Assembly: GCF_000244955.1 (NCBI RefSeq)
Contig: NZ_CM001439.1
Span: 1,454,628-1,518,627, forward strand
Source: Saccharomonospora marina XMU15
Lineage (GTDB): Bacteria; Actinomycetota; Actinomycetes; Mycobacteriales; Pseudonocardiaceae
DNA length: 64,000 nucleotides
Direction of reading: 5' to 3'
Below, in pieces: positions 16,269 through 23,806 of this stretch; the stretch's first letter is position 1; the number at the start of each line of letters is the position of its first letter. Both the position numbers and the translations under genes were made by a program. The notes below the pieces were generated by a model. That model searched no databases, had not been told where the DNA came from, and worked only from the letters and a program-made list of their open reading frames with translations.

Positions 16269-16307
16269 AAGGGAGTTCCACCGTCGGCATGGCGGTGGGA
16301 CTCCCTT
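16269..16307 (+). terminator. Hairpin terminator after the subtilase
   Basis: AAGGGAGTTCCACCG pairs with CGGTGGGACTCCCTT across a 9-nt loop (15 bp, one G-T pair), starting 20 nt after the stop. Confidence 0.75.
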
Positions 16308-16459
16308 GCTCACTGGCCGGTGTGATTTCTGGTGCTCGTGTGGCCAAACGGGTGAGTGCGGTGCAGAATGTGGTTCAAGCATCGCTGCGGGTTGATTATT
16401 CCGCCATAGGACGAGGTCGTAGGGGAAGACGCCCCTCGTCGAACAAGCGGAGGTCAGCA

Positions 16460-16951
16460 GTGAGCACTCGTGGCGTGGTGTACGTCCACTCGTCGCCGTC
16501 TGCGGTTTGCCCGCACGTCGAGTGGGCGATCTCCGGCACGCTCGGTGGCCGGGTGGAGTTGCGCTGGACAGCCCAACCCGCCGCCCCCGGGCAGTTACGT
16601 GCCGAGTGTGACTGGCGCGCGCCCGCGGGCACCGCGGGCAAGCTCGCTTCCGCTCTGAAGGCGTGGCCGATGGTGCGGTTCGAGGTCACCGAGGAGCCAA
16701 GCCCGGGCGTTGACGGGCAGCGCTTCTGCTACGCGCCCGGCCTCGGCCTGTGGCACGCGAGAACCAGCGCCAACGGCGACATCGTCGTCGGCGAGGACCA
16801 CCTGCGCGGGCTGGCTTCGCGATGCAGGGCGGGCGAGCAGTTGGCGCACGAACTGGACAAGCTGCTGGGCGCGAGTTGGGACGAGGCGCTGGAGCCGTTC
16901 CGCCACGCGGGTGACGGGGCGCCGGTCACCTGGCTGCACCAGGTCGGCTGA
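16460..16951 (+). CDS. DUF3145 family protein
   Basis: 163 aa from GTG 16460, 6 nt after GGAGG; the open frame extends upstream but without family similarity. VYVHSSPSAVCPHVEWAISGTLG at the start and FEVTEEPSPGVDGQRFCYAPGLGLW in the middle are the recognisable DUF3145 blocks. Widely conserved in actinobacteria, function unknown. Not predicted to be membrane-bound. Confidence 0.85.
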   Translation: MSTRGVVYVHSSPSAVCPHVEWAISGTLGGRVELRWTAQPAAPGQLRAECDWRAPAGTAGKLASALKAWPMVRFEVTEEPSPGVDGQRFCYAPGLGLWHARTSANGDIVVGEDHLRGLASRCRAGEQLAHELDKLLGASWDEALEPFRHAGDGAPVTWLHQVG

Positions 16952-16960
16952 GGCCCTGGC

Positions 16961-16975
16961 TAGTCTTGCCGGGTG
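16961..16975 (+). promoter_or_regulatory. -10 box for a leaderless transcript
   Basis: TAGTCT, six bases, then GTG at 16973, with no ribosome-binding site: the usual geometry of leaderless actinobacterial genes. No -35 match. Confidence 0.5.
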
Positions 16976-17563
16976 CCCGCCACCCCGCCTCCAGGCCCGC
17001 TCCGTTGGCTGGTTCCGGTGCTGGTCGTGGTGAGTTCGCTGACCGTGGGTGGTGGCCTGCTGGCGAGGGAGCTGTACCAGCCTCCCCGCCGTGACGACGG
17101 CCCCTCCGCGAGCGTGCGCACCACGACGCCGCTGCCACCGGCCCGCCAGCCAGGTTCCGCCAAGGTCGGGTTCACCGGTGACGCGGCGGCCCACCCGGAA
17201 GCCGAGCCGGTGAGACGGCTGCTCCAGGAGCACTTCGACTCCATCAACGCCCGTGACTACGAACGCTGGACCAGGACGGTCGTCGCCGAGCGGACACAGG
17301 CGCAGCCCAGATCCGAATGGCTCGCCAACTACCGCAGTACCAGGGACGGCAGCATCCTCGTCTACCGGATCGAGGCCGTGCCCAACGGTGGGCTGACCGT
17401 ACTGATCGGCTTCACCAGCACCCAGGACGTGGCGGACGCACCACCCGAACTGCCGGAGACGTGCATCCGCTGGCGACTGGCGTTGCCACTGGCGAGGCAG
17501 CAGGGTGGCTGGCGGATCGACACCCTGCCCGCGGGCAGCACACCGGAGTACACGAGCTGCTGA
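16973..17563 (+). CDS. Membrane-anchored extracytoplasmic protein, unknown function
   Basis: 196 aa. One N-terminal TM segment (LRWLVPVLVVVSSLTVGGGLL, ~10-30, likely an uncleaved signal anchor), a Pro/Thr-rich linker, then a ~120-residue domain starting EAEPVRRLLQEHFDSINARDYERW. That opening resembles the first helix of NTF2/SnoaL-like folds common in actinobacterial surface proteins. Two Cys (TCIRW and the very C-terminus) may pair. No enzymatic motif is visible. Convergent with fabF, 10 bp apart. Confidence 0.65.
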   Translation: MPATPPPGPLRWLVPVLVVVSSLTVGGGLLARELYQPPRRDDGPSASVRTTTPLPPARQPGSAKVGFTGDAAAHPEAEPVRRLLQEHFDSINARDYERWTRTVVAERTQAQPRSEWLANYRSTRDGSILVYRIEAVPNGGLTVLIGFTSTQDVADAPPELPETCIRWRLALPLARQQGGWRIDTLPAGSTPEYTSC

Positions 17564-17573
17564 TGGCCGGGGC

Positions 17574-18821
17574 CTACGCCGCGGTGAACAGCAGCGCGGT
17601 GTTGTGCCCGCCGAAGCCGAACGAGTTGCTGATGGCCGCGTTGAGCTGCACCTTGCGTGGCTCACCGGCGACCACGTCGAGATCCACCTTGGGGTCGAGG
17701 TTGGTCAGGTTCAGCGTCGCGGGCACGATCCCGTGGTACAGCGACAGGATCGTCACGATGCCCTCAACCGCCCCCGCGCCACCGACCAGGTGACCGAGTG
17801 CGCCCTTCGGCGCCGTTACCACGGGTTGGTCGCCGATCGCCTTGCGAATGGCCGCCGCCTCACCGACGTCGCCCACGACCGTGGAGGTCGCGTGTGCGTT
17901 GACGTGCCCGACATCGGCCGGGGTCAGCCCCGCCATCTGGACAGCGTTGTTCATCGCGGCGATCTGCCCGATGCCGTCGGGATGATTGCCGGTGATGTGG
18001 TAGGCGTCGGAGGTGATCCCGTAGCCGCTGAGCCGCGCGTAGATGCGAGCGCCGCGTGCCTTCGCCCGGTCGGCGCGCTCCAGCACCACCACGCCTGCTC
18101 CTTCCCCGAGCACGAAGCCGTCACGGTCGGCATCGAAGGGCCGGGAAGCGTGCTCGGGGTCGTCGTTTCGGGTCGACACCGTCCTGGCCTGCGCGAATCC
18201 GGCGATCGTGATGGGCGCGATGCAGGCTTCCGCCCCGCCTGCGAGCACCACGTCGGCGCGCCCGTTCTGGATCATCTGGAAGCCGCTGGCGATACCCTCC
18301 GCGCCGGAGGCACAGGCCGAAGCAGGCGAGTGCACCCCGGCGCGGGCCATGCGGTCGATTCCCACGTGGGCGGCAGGCCCGTTGGGCATGAGCATCGGGA
18401 CCGTCAACGGTGACACCTTGCGGATGCCGTGTTCGGCGAGCAGGTCGTGCTGGTTGAGCAGCGTGACGGGGCCACCGATGCCAGAGCCGATGGAGACGCC
18501 CAGCCGGTCCGGATCGACGTCGCTGTGGTCGTCGGTCGGCTCGGGGAAACCCGCATCGGCCCACGCCTGCCGGGCCGCGATGAGCGCCACCTGCTCACAG
18601 CGGTCCAGCCTGCGGGCCTGCACACGCGGGATCTGCTCCGTTGGTTCCTCGGCGAGCGCGGCACCGATCTTCACCGGCAGGTCGAGCCGCTCCACCCATT
18701 CGGCGTCGATCCGGCGGACGCCGCTACGGCCTGCGAGCAGCCCGTCCCACGTGGACGTGACGTCCCTGCCGAGCGGCGTGGTGGCGCCCAGCCCGGTGAT
18801 CACGACGTCGATGTTGCTCAT
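17574..18821 (-). CDS. fabF: Beta-ketoacyl-ACP synthase II (FabF/KasA-type)
   Basis: 415 aa condensing enzyme that extends acyl-ACP with malonyl-ACP. The Cys-His-His triad is complete: SACASGAEGI (~170), VNAHATST (~312) and KGALGHLVGGAGAVEG (~345). Last gene of the leftward fabD-fabH-acpP-fabF operon, 29 bp after acpP. Mycobacteria have KasA and KasB; a single copy is seen here, as in Streptomyces. Confidence 0.96.
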   Translation of the reverse strand: MSNIDVVITGLGATTPLGRDVTSTWDGLLAGRSGVRRIDAEWVERLDLPVKIGAALAEEPTEQIPRVQARRLDRCEQVALIAARQAWADAGFPEPTDDHSDVDPDRLGVSIGSGIGGPVTLLNQHDLLAEHGIRKVSPLTVPMLMPNGPAAHVGIDRMARAGVHSPASACASGAEGIASGFQMIQNGRADVVLAGGAEACIAPITIAGFAQARTVSTRNDDPEHASRPFDADRDGFVLGEGAGVVVLERADRAKARGARIYARLSGYGITSDAYHITGNHPDGIGQIAAMNNAVQMAGLTPADVGHVNAHATSTVVGDVGEAAAIRKAIGDQPVVTAPKGALGHLVGGAGAVEGIVTILSLYHGIVPATLNLTNLDPKVDLDVVAGEPRKVQLNAAISNSFGFGGHNTALLFTAA

Positions 18822-18850
18822 GGAAGTCTCCCCGAGGTGTCCAACAGCTG

Positions 18851-19096
18851 TTACTTGGCGTTCGCCGCGACGTAGTCGACGGCGTCGCCGACGGTCTTGA
18901 GGTTCGCCAGCTCGTCGTCGGGGATCTTCACCCCGAACTTGTCCTCCGCCTGTACCGCGATCTCGACCATGGACAGCGAGTCGATGTCGAGGTCGTCGAC
19001 GAACGACTTCTCCAGGCTCACATCGTCCTGCGCCACACCGGCGACCTCTTCCACGATCTCGGCGAGGCCGGACAGGATCTCCGCTTTGTCTGCCAC
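18851..19096 (-). CDS. acpP: Acyl carrier protein (AcpP)
   Basis: 81 aa acidic protein, GTG start. The 4'-phosphopantetheine serine is in DLDIDSLSMVE (Ser40). Carries growing acyl chains for FAS II, and octanoyl chains for LipB. It follows fabH after a 67-bp gap that contains a hairpin, which may raise its expression relative to fabD/fabH by separate processing or initiation. Confidence 0.97.
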   Translation of the reverse strand: MADKAEILSGLAEIVEEVAGVAQDDVSLEKSFVDDLDIDSLSMVEIAVQAEDKFGVKIPDDELANLKTVGDAVDYVAANAK

Positions 19097-19139
19097 TGGG
19101 TGTTTCCTTCCTGGTGTTCCTGTTGCGGTTGCGACGAAC

Positions 19140-19158
19140 CTTACGCCGTCGGCGTAAG
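19140..19158. repeat. Perfect inverted repeat between fabH and acpP
   Basis: CTTACGCC-GTC-GGCGTAAG, 8-bp arms with a 3-nt loop, in the 67-bp fabH-acpP gap. Could be an RNA processing/attenuation hairpin or a protein site. It has no U-tract. Confidence 0.7.
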
Positions 19159-19163
19159 TGGTA

Positions 19164-20150
19164 TCACGGGCAGATGATCACTTGCGCCGCGTAGGAGAGC
19201 CCGGCGCCGAAGCCGATCAGCAGCACGACATCACCCTTGCGGGCGGTGCCCGCCGCACGCATGTGATCCAGCGCGAGCGGGATCGATGCCGACGAGGTGT
19301 TGCCGGAGTGCTTGATGTCGTCGGCGACCACCATGTCCTGCCTCGCTCCCTTCGCCCGTAGCCGCTTGGCGATGGCTTCGACGATACGCAGGTTCGCCTG
19401 ATGCGGGATAAGGACGTCCACATCGGACAATTCGAGCCCGGCAAGTTCCACCGCCCGCATGGCTACCGGCGCCATCTGGGTGGTCGCCCAGCGGAAGACC
19501 GATTGCCCTTCCTGGAATATGTACTTGTGGTCGCGCATGTAGATCATGTCGACGAGATCACCCGCGCTGCCCCATACGACGGGGCCGATGCCTGGCTCCC
19601 GCGACGGTCCCACGAGCGCCGCGCCAGCGCCGTCGGCGAAGATGATGGCCGTCGAACGGTCCTGCGGGTCCACCACGTCGGTGAGCTTCTCGGCACCGAT
19701 CACGAGCACCTTACCCGCAGAGCCCGCGCGTACCAGGTCGGAGGCCAGCCCGAGCCCGTAGCAGAATCCGGCGCACGCGGCGTTGATGTCGAACGCGCCC
19801 GCGGCCTTGATGCCGATACGGTCGGCGACCTGCCCAGCGGCGTTGGGAATGGGCGAGAGCATCGTGCAGTTCGGCAGCACCACGGTGTCTACTTCGGACG
19901 GATCGACGCCCGCGTCCGCCAGTGCCTTGGCGCCCGCCGTGACAGCCATGTCCACCAACCGCTCGTCGTCGCCTGCGAACCTGCGTTCGACGATGCCGAC
20001 CCTGTCGCGGATCCACTGGTCGCTGGTGTCCATTCGCTGCGCCAGCTCGTCGTTGGTGACGATCCGGTCCGGCTGTGTGCTACCAACCCCGAAGATGCGC
20101 GTGGCCGGTGCGCCCTGCCGCAGCCGTAGGGCCGGCCGGACTTGGGTCAT
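19164..20150 (-). CDS. fabH: Beta-ketoacyl-ACP synthase III (FabH)
   Basis: 328 aa. Catalytic Cys in NAACAGFCYG (~113), His in IPHQANLRI and Asn in HSGNTSSAS. Starts FAS II by condensing acyl-CoA (often branched in this group) with malonyl-ACP. Its ATG overlaps the stop of fabD by 4 bp, so the two are coupled. Confidence 0.96.
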   Translation of the reverse strand: MTQVRPALRLRQGAPATRIFGVGSTQPDRIVTNDELAQRMDTSDQWIRDRVGIVERRFAGDDERLVDMAVTAGAKALADAGVDPSEVDTVVLPNCTMLSPIPNAAGQVADRIGIKAAGAFDINAACAGFCYGLGLASDLVRAGSAGKVLVIGAEKLTDVVDPQDRSTAIIFADGAGAALVGPSREPGIGPVVWGSAGDLVDMIYMRDHKYIFQEGQSVFRWATTQMAPVAMRAVELAGLELSDVDVLIPHQANLRIVEAIAKRLRAKGARQDMVVADDIKHSGNTSSASIPLALDHMRAAGTARKGDVVLLIGFGAGLSYAAQVIICP

Positions 20151-21049
20151 CGCAGTTCCTCCAGGTTGGCGGGCGTCTTCAGCGCTACGAGCTCGGTGAC
20201 GGTGCCCTTGAGTTCTCGCTTGACCAGCCCGGTGAGTGTGCCCGCAGGCGGCAGTTCAGCCGTGCGGGTGACACCGAGCGAGGCCAGCCCTCGCATGGTG
20301 AGGTCCCAGCGAACCGGCCGGATGACCTGTTCGACGAGCCTGCGCAGGTACTCCTTACCGCTGCTCACTACCTCGCCGTCGGCGTTGGACAGCAGCGGCC
20401 GCTTCGGGTCGGCGGGCGTGATGCCGCCCGCGTGCGCGCGCATGGCTTCCTCGGCGGGCGCCATGTAGTGGGTGTGGAAGGCCCCCGCGACCTTCAGCTG
20501 GCGGACCTTGGTGCCTTCCAGTGGCTCGGCGACGATCCGGTCGATGGCCTCGGCGGAGCCGGAGGCCACGATCTGCCCCGCGCCGTTGCGGTTGGCGGCC
20601 TCGAGCCCCTGTTCGTGCAGCCAGGCGACCACCCGTTCCGGCTCGCCGAGCAGCACGGCGGCCATGCTGGTCGGCTCGGCGGCGCATGCCTTGGCCATCT
20701 CCGCGCCACGTACGGCGGCCAGCGCGACGGCGTCGTCGGCGGAGAACACCCCCGCGATGGCGGCGGCAGCCAGCTCACCGACCGAGTGCCCTGCGACGGG
20801 GCCGTCGCCGCCTGCCTCGGCAGGCAGGTACTCGAAGGCGAGCAGCGACGCGGCGACGATGAGCGGCTGGGTGATCGCGGTGTCCTGGATCTCCTCCGCG
20901 TCGGCTTCGGTGCCGAGCCGGACCAGATCGAGACCGCAACGTGTCGACCACTGCTCGAGGCGGTCTCTCGCGCCGTCGAACTCGAGCCAGGCGGTGAGCA
21001 TGCCGGGAGCTTGGGATCCCTGTCCGGGGCAGAGGAGAGCGGTGGTCAC
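20147..21049 (-). CDS. fabD: Malonyl-CoA:ACP transacylase (FabD)
   Basis: 300 aa from GTG 21049 (MTTALLCPGQGSQAPGML); the open frame reaches GTG 21064, which lacks a ribosome-binding site. Active-site serine in VAGHSVGELAAAAIAG (~90), the PGQGSQ N-terminal loop and the His in GAFHTHYMAPA (~195) are present. Loads malonate onto AcpP. First gene of the fab operon. The 115-bp gap to the PucR-type gene holds an imperfect palindrome. Confidence 0.95.
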   Translation of the reverse strand: MTTALLCPGQGSQAPGMLTAWLEFDGARDRLEQWSTRCGLDLVRLGTEADAEEIQDTAITQPLIVAASLLAFEYLPAEAGGDGPVAGHSVGELAAAAIAGVFSADDAVALAAVRGAEMAKACAAEPTSMAAVLLGEPERVVAWLHEQGLEAANRNGAGQIVASGSAEAIDRIVAEPLEGTKVRQLKVAGAFHTHYMAPAEEAMRAHAGGITPADPKRPLLSNADGEVVSSGKEYLRRLVEQVIRPVRWDLTMRGLASLGVTRTAELPPAGTLTGLVKRELKGTVTELVALKTPANLEELR

Positions 21050-21117
21050 CGGTCCAGGGAACACTTCGCGGGGGTGTCACCGGGATGCCGCCGAGTCACG
21101 AAGTCCATCGAGCGACG

Positions 21118-21134
21118 TTGTGGGAGTCCTACAA
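21118..21134. promoter_or_regulatory. Imperfect palindrome upstream of fabD
   Basis: TTGTGGG-AGT-CCTACAA (one mismatch between arms) lies 70-85 bp before fabD, in the gap after the FasR-like gene. Candidate operator for that regulator. By position only; I do not know the FasR consensus. Confidence 0.35.
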
Positions 21135-21164
21135 ACCCGGCCCGAACCGGCATCATCCCGGGGT

Positions 21165-22358
21165 TCACCACAGCCCGCGTGACCTGGCGAGCCTGCCGAC
21201 CGTCAGTGCCGTGCGCAGCACCAGCGCGTCCCTGGGGTGGCCCGCGTTGCGGCCGGTGAGCTCGGCGGCCTTGCGAAGCCGGTAGCGCACCGTGTTCGGG
21301 TGCACGAACAGCTGCCTCGCGCACGTTTCCAGCACGCCACCGCACTCCAGGTAGGCGTCGATGGTCTCCAGCAGCGCGGGGCCTGCCGCCTCCAGTGGGC
21401 GAGCGATCGACTCGATGAGTTGGCGTTCCGCCTCGGCATCCCCAGCGAGCGCGCGCTCGGGCAACAGGTCGGCCGCGTAGGCGGGCCTTGGTGCGGCAGG
21501 CCAGCCGACGACCGCGCGCAGCCCCGACAGCGCCTCTGCCGCGCTGTGGTGCGCCTGCGCCAGGCTCTCGACGGTGGGGCCCGCGACGACAGGTCCCTGC
21601 GCGAAGGCGGTGGACAGCGTCGGCAGGATCTCCCGTTCCTTCGAACCGCCCTCCGTCGCACCCGCGACCACCACGACCAGTCGCGAGCCCTGCACACCGA
21701 GCAGCACGGGTCTACCGATGCGCGCGGCCTTGCTGCGCACCTCGAACACCACGGCGGGAGGGTCGTCCGACGGTGGGTTGCCCACGAGCACCGTCGCGCT
21801 CGCCGCCGGGTCCCAACCCAGCGCGGCCGCCCTGGACAGCACCGACTCCTCCGCGTCGCCACGCACGACACCGTCCACGACCAGCGCTTCCAGCCTGGCG
21901 TCCCACGCGCCGCGCGCCTCGGCGGCCGCGGCGTAGGAGTTCGCGGCGGCGAAGGCGACCTCCCTGCCGTAGCGCAGAATGCCCTCGATGAGCGCGGCGC
22001 GTTCCCGCTCGTCGGCCGCGAACTCGTGCAGCTGTTCCTCGAACACCTCGATCGCGAGCCGTACCAGGCCGACCGTCTGCCGAAGGCTGATCCAGCGGGA
22101 CAACTCGCGCGGGGCGGTGCGAAACGCGTCGGTGGTGAGTTTCAGTGCTTCCTGCGAGTCACGCAGCCAGCGGACGAAGCCCGCCGCGCCCGCCTGCGTG
22201 ATGAGCAACACACTGGCGCGCTGGTCCGCGGGCATCCTGCCGAACCACGGCAGTCGCTCCTCCATGGCGGCGACACTGGCCTTGGCGAGTCTGCCGGAGG
22301 CTCGTTCGAGCTCCCGTAGGGTTTTGGCGGACAACCCGTGCCGCTGCTGCGAAGACAT
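21165..22358 (-). CDS. PucR-type transcriptional regulator, FasR-like
   Basis: 397 aa from ATG 22358 (MSSQQRHGLSAKTL). The C-terminal ~60 residues form the PucR helix-turn-helix (LECGGVLETCARQLFVHPNTVRYRLRKAAELTG in part). The large N-terminal region is the sensor-like domain of the family. Position directly upstream of fabD matches Streptomyces coelicolor FasR, an activator of the fab operon, and M. tuberculosis Rv2242. Role as fatty-acid-synthesis regulator is inferred from synteny. Confidence 0.85.
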   Translation of the reverse strand: MSSQQRHGLSAKTLRELERASGRLAKASVAAMEERLPWFGRMPADQRASVLLITQAGAAGFVRWLRDSQEALKLTTDAFRTAPRELSRWISLRQTVGLVRLAIEVFEEQLHEFAADERERAALIEGILRYGREVAFAAANSYAAAAEARGAWDARLEALVVDGVVRGDAEESVLSRAAALGWDPAASATVLVGNPPSDDPPAVVFEVRSKAARIGRPVLLGVQGSRLVVVVAGATEGGSKEREILPTLSTAFAQGPVVAGPTVESLAQAHHSAAEALSGLRAVVGWPAAPRPAYAADLLPERALAGDAEAERQLIESIARPLEAAGPALLETIDAYLECGGVLETCARQLFVHPNTVRYRLRKAAELTGRNAGHPRDALVLRTALTVGRLARSRGLW

Positions 22359-22402
22359 CGTGGGTGGGATCCTACGCCGGGCCCCTTCCGGCCCAGAAAT
22401 TA

Positions 22403-22449
22403 CGAGACCGCCCGACACGCTGCGGTTCTCGCTGCATCGGGCGGCCTCG
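22403..22449 (-). terminator. Hairpin after the alpha-hydroxy-acid oxidase
   Basis: CGAGACCGCCCGA pairs with TCGGGCGGCCTCG (12 of 13 bp), ~80 nt after the oxidase stop and just before fasR. Probably a rho-independent-like terminator without a long U-tract. Confidence 0.6.
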
Positions 22450-22526
22450 TCTCCCCGGTCCCCACCGGTAATTCCACTATGGACCCTGGAGATCATGGGG
22501 CGCCAGTGTTCTCACTCGTTCGTGGC

Positions 22527-23738
22527 TCACCGGAGCGTGGCGTGAGAACTGTTCAGGTCCGCGATGGTTCGCACGCCGAGTAGCTGCATCGTCCGTACGA
22601 TCTCGGCGCGCAGGATGTCCACGGCGCGCTGCACCCCACGCTCCCCGCCCGCCATCAACCCGTACAGGTACGCCCTGCCGATCAGGCACAGATCGGCGCC
22701 CATCGCAGTGGCCGCCACGATGTCGCCGCCGCTGAGAATGCCGGTGTCGATCCACACCTGTGCGTCCCCTCCGACGAGGTCGAGGGTCGGCCGCAACAAC
22801 TCCAGCGGTGTGGGCGCCCGGTCCAACTGCCGCCCGCCGTGGTTGGAAAGCAACACGGCTTGCGCGCCCGCCTTCACCACATCGCGCGCGTCGACCGGAT
22901 TCTGTATACCCTTGACGACCAGCTTGCCCGGCCAGCTCTCGCGGACCCAAGCCAGATCGTCGTAGTCGAGGGTGGGATCGAAGATCCTGTTGATCAGTTC
23001 CTCGACGGTGCCGCCCCACGTCTTGAGCGAGGCGAAGGCCAGCGGTTCGGTGGTGAGCAGGTTCAGCCACCACGCCGGATGCATGGCCCCGTCGAGGAAG
23101 GTGCGCAGTGTCAGCGCAGGAGGGATGGTCAGCCCGTTGCGGAGGTCGCGCAGGCGGGAACCGCCGACCGGCGTGTCCACCGTCAACATCAGCGTGTCGT
23201 AACCCGACTCCCACGCCCGCTGCATGAGTTCGGCGCCCGCGCCGTGATCGCGCCATACATACAGCTGGAACCATTTCCTGGCATGCGGTGCCGCGGCAGC
23301 CACATCCTCGATCGAGGTCGTCCCCATGGTGGACAGCGAGTACGGGATTCCGCTTCGCTGGGCGACACGGGCGACGGCGCGCTCGCCCTCGTGGTGCATC
23401 ATGCGAGTGAATCCGGTGGGCGCGAACGCGAAAGGCAGTTCGCTACGGGCGCCGAGCACCTCGACGCTCGTGTCCACATCGGACACGCCGCGCAAGACGT
23501 TCGGACGGAACTCGATCGAGCGGTACGCCTGCCGCGCCCTGCGCAGGCTGTCCTCGAGTTCCGCCGCACCGTCGGTGTAGTCGAACACCGCCCTGGGCGT
23601 GCGGGCTCTGGCCACTGCCCGCAGGTCGGCGATCGTGTGCGCCCCCGCGAGCCTGCGGTCGGTGGGGTTCAACACGATCGGCTTCGGACGCAGCAGTTGC
23701 GCCAGCTCGGTCGGTCGTGGCAGGCGGCGTTTCGACAA
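22527..23738 (-). CDS. FMN-dependent alpha-hydroxy-acid oxidase/dehydrogenase (LldD family)
   Basis: 403 aa. Start taken at TTG 23738, six bases after a perfect AAGGAGGT; an upstream in-frame GTG (23756) lacks a site. Family features: FAPTGFTRMMHHEGERAVARVA (~95-115), YSLSTMGTTSIEDVA, the FMN-binding lysine in KLVVKGIQNPVDA (~270), catalytic His in LSNHGGRQLD (~293), and IDTGILSGGDIVAA. Oxidises an L-2-hydroxy acid such as lactate; the substrate cannot be read from sequence. It lies between aceE and fasR, where M. tuberculosis has no such gene, so it looks like a lineage insertion; lactate-to-pyruvate next to pyruvate dehydrogenase would make sense. Confidence 0.88.
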   Translation of the reverse strand: MSKRRLPRPTELAQLLRPKPIVLNPTDRRLAGAHTIADLRAVARARTPRAVFDYTDGAAELEDSLRRARQAYRSIEFRPNVLRGVSDVDTSVEVLGARSELPFAFAPTGFTRMMHHEGERAVARVAQRSGIPYSLSTMGTTSIEDVAAAAPHARKWFQLYVWRDHGAGAELMQRAWESGYDTLMLTVDTPVGGSRLRDLRNGLTIPPALTLRTFLDGAMHPAWWLNLLTTEPLAFASLKTWGGTVEELINRIFDPTLDYDDLAWVRESWPGKLVVKGIQNPVDARDVVKAGAQAVLLSNHGGRQLDRAPTPLELLRPTLDLVGGDAQVWIDTGILSGGDIVAATAMGADLCLIGRAYLYGLMAGGERGVQRAVDILRAEIVRTMQLLGVRTIADLNSSHATLR

Positions 23739-23760
23739 GGCAGGACCTCCTTCTGACACG

Positions 23761-23794
23761 AGCGGCCCGCCACCGGCGAGGGCGACGGGCCGCT
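23761..23794 (-). terminator. Hairpin after aceE
   Basis: AGCGGCCCG pairs with CGGGCCGCT (9 bp, 16-nt loop), 13 nt after the aceE stop and just upstream of the next gene's ribosome-binding site. May terminate or attenuate readthrough. Confidence 0.6.
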
Positions 23795-23806
23795 GCGGAA
23801 TCCACC

